DNA from: Talpa occidentalis
Lineage: Eukaryota > Chordata > Mammalia > Eulipotyphla > Talpidae
Assembly: GCF_014898055.3 (NCBI RefSeq)
Contig: NW_023605194.1
Span: 59,621,361-59,685,360 of the forward strand
Direction of reading: 5' to 3'
DNA length: 64,000 nucleotides
Shown: positions 11,297 through 21,485 of the stretch, piece after piece
Layout of the letters: each line of letters opens with the position of its first letter
Position numbering within the stretch: position 1 is the stretch's first letter
Notes under the pieces: model-generated
What the model saw: only the letters and a program-made list of their open reading frames with translations
What the model was told of the DNA's origin: nothing
Databases searched by the model: none
Made by a program: the position numbers and the translations under genes

Positions 11297-12844
11297 AGTG
11301 CTGTTTATCCTGGACAGGAGGATTATGACAGTATTTTATTGCTCATTTTGCACTATGGGAGTGAAAGACTGGAACATCAGAATAACGAAACATGAAGAAA
11401 CATTCTCTTGGAAAGGACATCTAATTTGCATGCAACTTATACCATATAATTTTCAAGAACACAGGACTATACTTCTCTAGTAGTAAATTTAACGTTTCTA
11501 TCACTAGCAGTAATTCTCTTTTTTGTCAGGTTTAAACCTGTAAGTTAACTCATGACTTGGGTCCACTCTTAAAGGCAAAGATTTTGGAATGTATTAACTA
11601 TCAATCTATCTCTTTTATACATAGCTATTTGAATGGCACTTATTAGCAGAATAGGAGGAAAATCTGTAAGGGGAAAAAAAGAAAGAAAAGGAATGGAGCA
11701 ATTCTAGAGTTTTTTTTTTTTACCTTCTAATCCTCTTTCAAGGTAAGAAATAGTAATTAGAAAAGAAACTTGGTAGAAGAAATGAAGAGTTGAAACTCTT
11801 CATTTCAAGTGTTGAAAATGTCAGGTAACTACTTCCAGTTCTGAGTGGTGGAAAACCCCACTGACACTTGAATCAACATAGCATTTTGAAGGTGGGGTTA
11901 TTTGGAACCAATTCCTGGACTCTGATTTGGATTCAAGAACCCAAGACCGATGCAGGAGTCTATCAAGAGGTCCAATATTGAGGCTGATGGAGATCTAGGA
12001 TGATGAATTTACTTGCACCTGCCTTCCCTTCACCTGACCCAGGAAGGGCTAAGAATAACTTGGTCCATGTCAAGAATAGAATAGATTATTACGGGTACAC
12101 TACATTCATTTACTAAATAGGAAGAAATGTACTGTGTGGATATTTTAGTACCACTGTCACCTTCAAAGACAATGTTGAAATTTGGAGTGCTTACTCTTCT
12201 TCTGCCAAAGCAGCATTACTTTTTATCCTGATAACACAACATACTGCTTTACCAATCAAAGCTATTTTACAAGCCTTAAGGCATTCATTTTATGCTTTCC
12301 TATTTTTTTTATCAACTACTTTAGTGATATTTACTAATGAAAGCCACCACAAGAAAACTTCACAAAAAGCCTTTTCCAATATCAACATCAGGATTAAGAG
12401 AAAACCCTTTACCTACGGTACTTATTTTTAAAGAGGATTATGGTCTTTTGGTTCATTTGCTTGCTTTTTTTTTTGTTTTCATAAAAGTAAATCATACAGA
12501 ACTTGTGAGCATGGGGTAGTGTTAAATATTTTAATCTCTTTTAGCATCCTCAAAGCCATTCAACTGTTATTTCATGTATAAATGCCATCATTTTAAGAAC
12601 TACTGTGGATTCTAGAGAAATAGGAGTTTCAACCACTACTTTCAATGCCTAAGTGGGGAAGTGGAAACAGCAATGTGGGTGCTACAGAGAGGTGGAAGTG
12701 GAAGAGAAAAACTTATGCTTGGAAAGGAGAAGGCCAAGGGGAACTCACAATGTCAGTGCAAAACTAGTGGGTGAGAGTTACAGGGTGGTGAGCTTGTATA
12801 GGTAAAGATTTCAGAGGTGGAACATTTCAACAAATACTCAAACA
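11297..12844. other. Unique sequence, no feature seen
   Basis: No recognised repeat. Contains short inverted text at 11790-11806 (gaagagttgaaactcttc), an 18-bp near-perfect palindrome of unknown meaning. Confidence 0.4.
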
Positions 12845-12970
12845 CAGTCTTACAAAAACATTTTACAAACAAGGAAACAGAGGTTCAGAAAGTTTACAGA
12901 ACTGATGAGAGACGGAGTCAGGACTGAAGACCAGGCCTATTTGGTGAACATTTACCTACTACCCCTCAGT
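12845..12970 (-). repeat. MIR-type relic, antisense
   Basis: 'attttacaaacaaggaaacagaggttcagaaag' followed by 'cagaactgatgagagacggagtcaggactgaa' is the antisense MIR core (attttacagatgaggaaactgag...). Confidence 0.6.
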
Positions 12971-13704
12971 GCCCAAATCCCTCCATTTCCAGTCCAGGAC
13001 TCTTCCGTGAGTCATTTCTTTTAGTGTTTCACAAAAACAAATAAAAAATTTCAAGTTCGTTTCTTCTTACTAGCTGAGTGCTTTCACACACAGGTCACCA
13101 CACTAATGCGTATTTAGAATTCTAAATTCAGATAGCTCCATGTGCTGGACTCTACAATTATCTTTGCTCTACCTCTGAAACTCCACTTTTCATTACATTC
13201 CTGTCTTCTTTGAAGAAAAATGATGAAACAAAATTTTTTTTTCAAAGAGAATTCATTGAACAGTTGGTTATATTGATATTTTGATCAAAAAGAAGGAAAC
13301 CTTTCAGGTGGTACTTTGTTCTTCATTCTGTTAATATACCTCATTTTCAAGTCATCACTTTTTTAACCTGTGCTGTTCTTTGCATAATCAACCTAGGATG
13401 AAGATTAGAATAAGAAAGTGGGTAAACTTAAGAGAGTACAAGCAACCTTTTAGAAAGTGAAGAAAATAAAGAACAATCACAGAACTGTACACTCATTCTA
13501 TAAAAGGGAGTTTGCAATTCAAATTCATTAGCACATAATAGGTCAGAAAGCCATGCCAAGTCAAGGCAAGCTGTGAAATCTATGCAGTCCATAAAGTAAG
13601 GTATTAGTCCTATAAGGATGAGCAACACCATACTAAGTCCGTAGTTCCTTTCAGGGTTAAACCAGTGCTTTGATGTCAAACAGGTCAATAAAGGGGTGGT
13701 ATTG
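12971..13704. other. Unique sequence, no feature seen
   Basis: Nothing recognised. Confidence 0.4.
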
Positions 13705-13930
13705 TAGGATAGTCACAGTCATGGATTCAAGATCTGCCTGATTTTCTGCATTCAAATCTCAGCTGCAAAAGTTGTGCTGTGTGCTCTCGGGCAGGATACT
13801 TAACCTTTGTGTTCCTCTGATCAGAACTGGAAATTGGGGATAATAATAATAGTGCCTACTTAATAGGTTTGCTGTGAAAATTTAATGTGTTAAATTTATT
13901 GCTAAGTAAAGAGTTTAGAACAATATTTGC
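13705..13930 (+). repeat. MIR-type relic, nearly full length
   Basis: Ordered landmarks: 'tcatggattcaagatctgcctg', 'ttcaaatctcagctg', 'ctcgggcaggatacttaacctt', 'ggggataataataatagtgcctact', 'gctgtgaaaatttaatg', 'agagtttagaacaat'. The best preserved MIR in the window. Confidence 0.8.
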
Positions 13931-14509
13931 CAATATTAGAGTTTGCTGACTTCTTCCTCTCCTCTTCTTTTAAATCCTTCTCTTTCTTCTCTTCCTCATT
14001 GTTTCTGCCATTTGCTACCAGTCTTACCTTGAACAGGTTGAACCTCTTGGCTTCATGGTATCCACATCTGTAAACCCAGAATAATAATACCATAGAGACT
14101 GTCTATTTGGCAGTCTTTCTGTTCTTCCTTACAAAACTGATGCTGTTTAGGGATCTCTTTCTCCTTCCCTAACCCATGGCCATGGGACACAGGAGAAATG
14201 GGTTGAAACTATTAGCTGGTGAGTCAATAATTGTAAACTCATCCATTTTGCCATGATTTGCCCTAGAAACACAGAATTAAGAAAGCAGAATAAAGTGTTT
14301 ACCTATCCATATGAAAAATCAGGTCTTAACAGTCTTTGCTTAGAGTTTCTCTCTTAGCCACTGAATAAGAACAATAAAACACAATGCTCTTGATCCACCT
14401 GGAAGCCAAATTTTGTGTTAAATGGAAAGGGGAAGTTGGAACACCTGCAAACAGCACAGAAAAATAGAATTAGCACACTAAATTCCCCTTACCAGCCACT
14501 GGACTTTTA
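13931..14509. other. Unique sequence, no feature seen
   Basis: Includes a polypyrimidine stretch near 13952-13996 (cttcttcctctcctcttctt and following). Otherwise nothing recognised. Confidence 0.4.
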
Positions 14510-16430
14510 TTTTTTGTCTGATATTACCAAGATATAATTGGCAAATAAAATTTTAGTATAGTTAAAGAATTCAATGTGATGATTTGATATATGTATATGT
14601 TATGAAAATGATTCTCCCTGTTGAGTTGACAAACACACCCATCACCCTAGATATTTACGTTTTTTTGTTTGTTTGTACATTTATACGGTATATAATTCAT
14701 AATACTGTATTGACAGTATAATGAGCTATAATTACCATGTTATACATTAAATATACAGACATTAATCATCTTAGAGCTGAAAGTTTGTATTCTTTACCAC
14801 CTTTCCCTATTTCTCTCACATTCTAATCCCTAGCAACCACAATTTTACTCTTTGTTTCTACATGTTCATGTTTTATTTTTTTTGTTTTTGTTTTTTAAGA
14901 TCCCACGAACAAGTAAGATCACATAGTATTTGTCTTTCTATGTCTGGCTTATTTAACTTGGCATAATATTCTCCATGCTCTTGCACGTTCTTGCAAATGA
15001 TAGGATTCCCTTCTTTTTTTTAACAGTTGAAGAATAATATTTGTATGTGTGTGTAACATTTTCTTCATCTATTCACTCATCAACTGACAGATTGCTTCCA
15101 TACCTTGGCTACTGTGAATATTGCTGCAATAAACATGGAAATAAAGATATTTCTTCAAAATAATAATTTCATCTACTTTGAACAGATACCAGAAGTGACT
15201 GCTGAGTCACATGGTAGTTCTCTTTTTAATTTATTGGAGACACTATATTGCCTATATCATTAGAATTCATACCGACAGGGCCTCGCGGTGGCACAAAGGT
15301 TAAGCCTCAATGCTATCAAGCTATCTCCAGCCACTGCATCATGAGTTTGATCCCTGGCCAGGGAGCTAACACACATGGCACAGCAGACCTCTCCTGTCTA
15401 CCTTGCTGCTCCTCTCAGCAATGCATTTCAGTAGATCTGCCTGTTCTGATCCCCACTATGTCTCTGGTGAACCCTCTCACCCTCTGCACCTTTGGTCTAA
15501 CCCCAGTTCTTGTGTGCATAAATAAATAAAAAATAAATCTTTACACTTCACACCAACAGTGTATAAGGGTTCCATTTTCTCCACATCTTTACCAGTATTT
15601 GCTTTCTCTCTCTTTTTTTTTTTTTGATATTAGATATCCTAACAGTTGTGATGTTATATCTCACTGTGGCTTTGATTTGCATCTCCCATGATTAGTAATG
15701 TTGAGCGCCTCTTCATGTATCTGTGGTCATTTGTATGTCTTCATTGGAAAAATATCTATTCAAGTTCCTTTTCCATTTCTTAATTCAGTTATTTGATTTT
15801 TAGATACAGAGTTTTATGTTTTCATTATATTTTTAAAATTATGTTAAAATTTGTCAATGCTTTTTCTGCATCTATTGAGATAATTATCGAATCTACCCTT
15901 CATTTTATGAATGCTGTACCTCCCATGTATTGATTTGCAGTTGCTGAACCATCCTATACCCCAGGAAAAAATTTTAATTGCTCTTGGTATATGACCCCCT
16001 TAATGCACTGCTGAACTTGGTTTGCTAATATTTTGATGAAGATTTTTGCATCTATGTTCACAGGGCTATTAACCTGTAATTTTCTTTTCTTACAGTGTCC
16101 TTTTTGATTTTGGTATCAGGATAATGCTGACCTCATAAAATGATTTTGGAAATGTTCCTTTTTCTATTTTCTGAAAGAGTATGAGAAAGATTGGTATTAA
16201 TTCTTCTTTAAATGTTTGACAGAATTTACTAATGAAGACATATGGTCTGTACTTTTCTTTGTTGGAAGATTTTTGATTACTGATTCTGTCTCTTAGTAAT
16301 TAACCTGTTCATATTTTCTATTCCTTCATGCTGTCTATAAATTCTACAAATTTATATATTCCTTCTGAGTTATTTAATTTGTTGGCAAACAATTGCTCAC
16401 AGTAGTTTTTATAAACATTTCATCGCTGGA
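14510..16430 (-). mobile_element. Ancient antisense L1 (L1M-like) with internal loss and a nested SINE
   Basis: Left end is an antisense L1M-type 3'UTR ('agatataattggcaaataaaattttagtata', 'aattcaatgtgatgatttgatatatg', 'ccatgttatacattaaatata'). Next come ORF2 C-terminal segments ('gaatattgctgcaataaacatgg', 'tctcactgtggctttgatttgcat'), and from about 15840 reverse-transcriptase-region text ('gctttttctgcatctattgagata', 'cttttttgattttggtatcaggat'). The ORF2 part between about 15800 and 15840 is deleted. A young SINE sits at 15279-15546. All frames are destroyed. Confidence 0.8.
15279..15546 (+). mobile_element. tRNA-derived SINE nested in an ancient L1
   Basis: Head 'ggcctcgcggtggcacaaagg' is a variant of the family head. 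The tail is an AATAAATAAAAAATAAATC stretch. Target sites ttcataccgacag (15266-15278) and ttcacaccaacag (15547-15559) match at 11 of 13 positions, so this copy is older than most others here. Confidence 0.88.
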
Positions 16431-17449
16431 CTTTTAAATTTGTGATATAATTCATTTCTATGATGTTCCAGATACTTTAAATTGGCATTATGACATTTGC
16501 TACCAAACACATTTTAATTGATAGAAATACTACTTGACAGTACTGTTTCAGATCAGAATGAGATGCTTATAAAGTCCTTAGAAGATACAGATCATGTATT
16601 AAACATGAACAAAATGAAAGTTATATTTTACCCTGATAATGGTCTGAGGGGAGTTAATATAAAATGATATTTTCATCTTCCATAATTTCAACAGATTAAA
16701 GATGACTCTTAAAAGTTCCAATTTAGTTTAATCAGTTAATCAACTGTGCTTAATAACTGGATCTATGTCTTCAACTATATTTCAACATTATTAGAACATT
16801 TCATATAGGTTCTACTTTGCCAAAAAAGATCTTTCTTTTACATTATCCTCATATTACCTAGTCAGTTATAAAAAAATGCCTCCATTCTAAGAAGTTACTT
16901 AGGAAATACAACTTATCCTTCTCCCACATCTTATAATTCTTTTAATTTGGAATATCTTTCCTTTTAAATTCAAGTCTTTCCAGACATAGTCCTATCTTTG
17001 TTAAGGTCCATGCCAATCAAACAATGTTGTTTGAAATCTAATTATCCATTCCAGTATCAAAAAACATCAAAGAAGCCAATGAGGAAATTTTATCAAAGAG
17101 ATGATTAAATTGCATCAAAGAGATGAGGAAAACAGAACAATAACCAATAGAAGAAATATTTGATTGTATTTTAGGTAGTTTATATTCAGCCTTAACCATA
17201 ATGATTTATTTCTTAATGTCTAGTTTCCATCCAGAAAGGAAGGTCACATAAAGGAAGTCCAGAGTTTGTGATACAAGATGATACTGTCTTTGACAGCAGT
17301 ATTGTATGGCAGAACTTACATGTAGTGCAACTACAAGCAGTCAAGTTAAAAAATTAGGAATCATTCTCGCTTAGAGTAACTCACAAATCAGCTAGGAAAA
17401 CAGAAATGATCTTTGAAGTCAATTTGTTATAACTTCCCTAACACACATG
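16431..17449. other. Unique AT-rich DNA, no feature seen
   Basis: Nothing recognised. The short repeat 'atcaaagagatga' occurs at 17092-17104 and 17114-17126. Confidence 0.4.
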
Positions 17450-17575
17450 GAATTTTTTTTTTTAAAAAAACATGTTTACTGAAATAACATTGGTTTACAA
17501 CACTGTATAAATTTCAGTGGTACAGGTTCACACCTCTACAAATGCATGTTATCACACCACAATCACCTTTTATCT
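17450..17575 (-). mobile_element. Old L1 3'UTR fragment
   Basis: 'gaaataacattggtttacaacactgtataaatttcag' and 'aggttcacacctctacaaatgcatgttatcacacc' match the antisense 3'UTR end also seen at 48765-48880, preceded by an A/T-run tail. Confidence 0.6.
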
Positions 17576-19151
17576 GGTTTCTGTTCATATATTTTAGGGT
17601 TTTTTTTGCATTTAATAACCAAGCAATGAAAAATCTTTATTTATTAAATCTAAGTAGAAAAATTTTCATTAGATCAAGACCAAAGACTCTTGGAGAGAAG
17701 GGAGAAATTCACAATTTAAATTCTTTTTCCTTCAGGTCTCAAAACTCAGTTCTACACTGGGTTCTGGTAAAATTCATTCAACAACTAAGTTTTCCACATC
17801 CAAAGTTGTGAATCTCTCAGTCGCTGTATAAAAGCAACTGTGATATCCAGACTGAACATCCACTTGAGGGCCACTGACTGACTTGCATTTGTCTGTTTGT
17901 TTCATACACTCACTCACTTACTCGCACACTCACTAATAATTCTATAGTTCTTACAAGAAACAACTTTCAAAAACTTCAGTAACCTCTAGTTACTGAGGGC
18001 AGAACAGTCAATGAAATGAACAAAAATCTGTTCTCTCATTGAGTATACATTTACTGGTGGGCATTTGTGTGCTGTTAAATCAATTCTGAAAAAAGTCCCC
18101 AATTTGTAGCATTTGTCAATTTTCATCATATAAATATTTCCACTATAGCCAATTTAACAACCAGCTTGCAAAACTGCTGACTACTGAGTTATCTATTCTT
18201 GCAAACTAGCATGAAAAAGAATCAACGTAATACTGCTGGAGAGACAGACAATATATAAACAAAATCTGCAGCCTATAAGTAACCATTATTAAGGAAAATA
18301 AAGCAGGGAAAGGATACATGGAATATTTGGAGAAGAAAGAGGAATTATAAATAGCCTGGACAGAGAAGGCTTCATTATGAAGGCTATGTCTGATCTCAGA
18401 CTTGACAGTGTAGATAGAATGGCCTGTGCAATGGAGACAACAGAGTTTCACTGAGATTTAAATAGCACATCAACTGAGTGTCAGTCTTGGTCTGTGTACG
18501 AGGTCCCTCAGTCTACTTATTTTAGCCCAGCGTACTGTCACTTGTGCTTTCTTCTCAGGTACAGTCTATGCACAAATGGATGAGAAATCCACAGGTTGAA
18601 AATGTTCACTGCATCTGGTTATTAGTAACATAACCCTCTACCAGTCAATGTGCATTGTCCAAAAATCTTACTCTTGATCTCAAAGGCTAGACTGGCAGCC
18701 TCACTATTTCTATTTTTTCTGTTAAATCTGCTGAGTGAACAGAAGGATATGAAATTTCAGAGCTAACAAAAACAGGCAGACAACCTCCCATGTAAAATGT
18801 GATGGGTTTCAAAACTTGCTTTTCATGAGAAAGTCACAATAATAACCAAAATATCCATCAACAGAAAGCTTGATAAAGAAACACTGGAATTATTAAAAAG
18901 GGGTTACGATGACGTAACTGCAACTGCTATAATTGGAAAGATATTCATGTTATTAACACAATCACAACCACTGACACCTCCTGAATATGAATCTCTTCTT
19001 ACACATTAGTCTCCTCACCTGTAAAATGAAGCAATGAAAATAATAAAAAAAAATGGAAACTACCTTATAGTTTGAGATGTAAGTAAATTAATATAAAAGT
19101 TAACATCAACTACAGTTAATGTAATAAATATTAAACAAATAGAATGTATAT
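17576..19151. other. Unique sequence upstream of the full-length L1
   Basis: No feature recognised in ~1.6 kb. The last bases form the target site of the L1 that starts at 19165. Confidence 0.4.
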
Positions 19152-19164
19152 AATAAATGTTAGA
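19152..19164. repeat. Target-site duplication, left copy (full-length L1)
   Basis: AATAAATGTTAGA, identical to 25504-25516. The A-rich start fits L1 endonuclease cleavage, and the end fixes the first base of the element at 19165. Confidence 0.88.
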
Positions 19165-19175
19165 GAGGGGCGGAG

Positions 19176-19187
19176 CAACATGGCGGC
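19176..19187 (+). promoter_or_regulatory. Predicted YY1 site near the L1 start
   Basis: CAACATGGCGGC contains the YY1 consensus AANATGGCGGC. It lies 12-23 bases from the element start, the same place as the YY1 site that directs accurate initiation in human L1. Function is inferred from motif and position. Confidence 0.65.
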
Positions 19188-19476
19188 GAGGAGACGCTGC
19201 GAGTAAGATCTCCCATTAAAAAAAGTGAATAGGGAGGAAAAGCGGCAGGTCCCAGTGAGAACTGGGACACGGAAGATAAACGGGTGACGCCAGCAAACTA
19301 CCCGAAGAAGAAAGTGGCCATAAAAGAGGACTAGAAGGGAGGGAAGCGCAGAACCCTGCTCCCCTCCCCCGCCCACAGAGGCGGCACTCTCTGACCGGCA
19401 GAGAGGAGGAAACAACAAACCAAAACGGCCCACAAGAACAAACGACGCAGCAAGCGGGACTGTGAGTAGGAAGGAA

Positions 19477-19986
19477 CTATTGCAGCCACCACACCCCGTG
19501 AACGGGAGCTGAGGCGAACCCTGCAGGATCCGCCGCGGCGGTGAGCGAACGGCTCCGGGCGCCATTAGAGAAGAACAAAGACCCCAGGAGACGCGCACAC
19601 AGCCCGGGCTGCCGGTAAGCTTGCGCGGAAAAGTGGCGCGCTCGGCGCGCTTGAAAAGCAAGTGCAGACCGGGATCGCAGCTGCCCAGGTCCCAGCGCCT
19701 GCGACCTAGGCTTGCGGGGAGACAACCTAGGCTTGCGGGGAGACGCGCGGAGGTCCTCACTGACGTGAAGGTCCCTCCCTGAGTGAGCAGGAACCAGGCG
19801 CCCAGGCACGGGAGCGGTGCAAAAGGCGCCATTCCCGCGCCACTGAACTGGGCTACAGCCCGCGTCCTGGAACTGAGGGCTTTGAACTGAGACCCGGGGC
19901 ACGAAAATTCGGGGCGTGGGTTCTCCACGACGGTGGGGCACAAGGCAGACACAGCACCCCAAAGCTGTTGAGGTGTACCCTACCAT
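19477..19986 (-). CDS. Antisense ORF in L1 5'UTR (169 codons), hypothetical
   Basis: An open frame with a real ATG (complement of 19984-19986) in strong initiation context (G at -3 and +4). It runs antisense through the L1 5'UTR and ends inside the element. The predicted protein is basic and Cys/Pro/Arg-rich at the start, with no domain I recognise. Primate L1 carries a short antisense ORF0 in its 5'UTR, but I see no sequence relation. The GC-rich context makes long chance frames common, so this is only a candidate. A longer overlapping antisense frame (19131-19952) begins at GTG and runs out of the element, so I rejected it. Confidence 0.2.
   Translation of the reverse strand: MVGYTSTALGCCVCLVPHRRGEPTPRIFVPRVSVQSPQFQDAGCSPVQWRGNGAFCTAPVPGRLVPAHSGRDLHVSEDLRASPRKPRLSPRKPRSQALGPGQLRSRSALAFQARRARHFSAQAYRQPGLCARLLGSLFFSNGARSRSLTAAADPAGFASAPVHGVWWLQ
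19704..19744. repeat. 21-bp tandem duplication in the L1 5'UTR
   Basis: The 20-base unit acctaggcttgcggggagac is present twice with period 21 (starts at 19704 and 19725). Confidence 0.93.
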
Positions 19987-20384
19987 TCCCGCTCTGTTCT
20001 CTGTCCCACGGGGTGGGGGGAGGCGAAAAACAGCCCCCCAAGGACAATAGGAGAGATCTCTGGCGCCACCTAGCGACCAGGAAAAAAAAAGTCACTAACA
20101 CCCTATAAAACAGGACATTTCTTAAGACTGCTTGAAAAGGGCAGAAGGTTTCTGGAGGACCCAGTGGCCAGCCGGGAAGTTATTCCACGCCAGGCCCCTT
20201 CCGACCAGCAGTCTGAGCCCACAGAGGGAGCAGGCACCCACGTCCGGGGCAGACCGGGTGCGCAGAAGAGTGTGCCTGAAACCGGAGGCGCAGGGACTGC
20301 ATCCCGCTTCGCCATTTGAGAACAGGGACATTTCTTCAGTAAAAACTGCCTAAAACCAGCAGAAAGCTCCCCCAGAAGACAGAG

Positions 20385-21413
20385 ATGGCTCCTGGAAGAG
20401 CCAGAGGGGAGCGGAGAAGTTCACCCAAGATGTCAGTCAGTCCGAGCAACACAGTGTCCCAACGCATACGACAAATTAGAAAACAGACAGTAGGGAGTAG
20501 AAGAACCACACGCAACCTAACAACTCCTCAGGAAAGAAGCACACCACAAAAAGAAAACCACTCCCCAGATTGCAACGACAGCAACTTGGAAGAACTTCTG
20601 AGCCTTCCAGAAAGAGAATTTAAAATTGCCATGATTAAAAAAGTGATAGATCAGAAGAAGGAAATTGAGTCCCTAAAGAGGGAAGTAAGAGAAATGCAGG
20701 AGATCAAAGAATTAATGGAGGAACTAAAGAACTCTGGGAAAAGCAATGAAAGCAGAATAGATGAAATGGAAGAACGAATAAGTAATCTTGAAGACACAGA
20801 AATAAAAAGAACCAAAACAGAAAAGGAAAGAGAAGTACGAAGGAAAAAGAATGAAGAAAGACTTCGGGAACTATCTGACTCCATGAGGAAAGGAAATATA
20901 AGAGTTATAGGAATTCCAGAAGGAGAGGAGAGAGATGTAGGAACAGAGAAAATATTCATGGATATAATTGAAGAGAACTTCCCAAATGAGAAGAAGGAGC
21001 TGAAAATTGATATACAAGAAGCAAGAAGAACACCAAACTTCCACGACGAAAGGAAAAACACAGCAAGACACATAATAGTAAAGCTCCCAAGAATCCAGGA
21101 CAAGGAAAAAATAATGAAGCAGATAAGAGGGAAGAAACAGATAACATTCAAAGGAAAACCAATCAGGCTGACATCAGACTTCTCTGAAGAAACACTACGG
21201 GCAAGGAGAGAGTGGAGGGACATAGTCAACAGACTCCAAGAAAACAGATGCCAACCAAGAATACTCTATCCCGCAAAGCTCTCTTTCCTCCATGAAGAAA
21301 GAATATGGACCTTCCCAGACAAAGAGAAACTCCGGAATTTCATTGCGACTAAACCCCCACTCCAAAAAATACTACAAGGAATCCTAAAGCCAGAACCTCA
21401 GAGGGACGAATAA
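20385..21413 (+). CDS. ORF1 (L1): L1 ORF1p RNA-binding chaperone (intact, 342 aa)
   Basis: Encodes the L1 RNA-binding protein that coats L1 RNA as trimers and acts as a nucleic-acid chaperone in cytoplasmic RNPs. The frame is open from ATG to TAA. Residues ~1-60 are a basic Ser/Arg/Thr-rich tail. Residues ~65-165 show heptad-like Leu/Ile spacing with dense Glu/Lys, a coiled coil. Residues ~170-255 form the RRM (starting NIRVIGIPEGEE, with ARHIIVKLPRI further on), and ~256-335 the C-terminal domain (GKPIRLTSDFS, ARREW, PRILYPAKLSF). Length equals the family norm (human 338). The start was chosen at the first ATG after the 5'UTR. Intactness next to a frameshifted ORF2 is notable. ORF2 begins 72 bp downstream and would be reached by inefficient reinitiation, as in other L1s. 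Confidence 0.97.
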   Translation: MAPGRARGERRSSPKMSVSPSNTVSQRIRQIRKQTVGSRRTTRNLTTPQERSTPQKENHSPDCNDSNLEELLSLPEREFKIAMIKKVIDQKKEIESLKREVREMQEIKELMEELKNSGKSNESRIDEMEERISNLEDTEIKRTKTEKEREVRRKKNEERLRELSDSMRKGNIRVIGIPEGEERDVGTEKIFMDIIEENFPNEKKELKIDIQEARRTPNFHDERKNTARHIIVKLPRIQDKEKIMKQIRGKKQITFKGKPIRLTSDFSEETLRARREWRDIVNRLQENRCQPRILYPAKLSFLHEERIWTFPDKEKLRNFIATKPPLQKILQGILKPEPQRDE

Positions 21414-21485
21414 CAACGAAAGAAGACCAAAAAAAAAAAGTTATTAAAAGAATAAATAAATAAAATCAAAGGAAAGACAAACATA

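Larger units (their letters stand above)
19165..20384 (+). promoter_or_regulatory. L1 5'UTR with internal promoter
   Basis: About 1.2 kb, GC- and CpG-rich against an AT-rich background, ending just before the ORF1 ATG. By analogy with other mammalian L1s it should hold an RNA polymerase II promoter that starts at the first base. Text near 20108-20146 and 20323-20368 (both 'ggacatttctt...actgc...cagaag') is a diverged repeat spaced ~216 bp, a possible remnant of duplicated promoter modules. There is no similarity I recognise to primate or rodent L1 5'UTRs beyond the first 25 bases, as expected because 5'UTRs are replaced often. Confidence 0.85.

Noticed and set aside
19131..19952. 273-codon antisense frame at the L1 5' end
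   Set aside because: It begins at GTG, not ATG, and runs out of the element into the unrelated left flank. Its length is explained by GC-rich, stop-poor sequence.
20651..21229. 192-codon antisense frame, Ser/Phe/Ile-rich
   Set aside because: Exact shadow of ORF1. Lys/Glu-rich coding sequence reads as Ser/Phe/Leu on the other strand.
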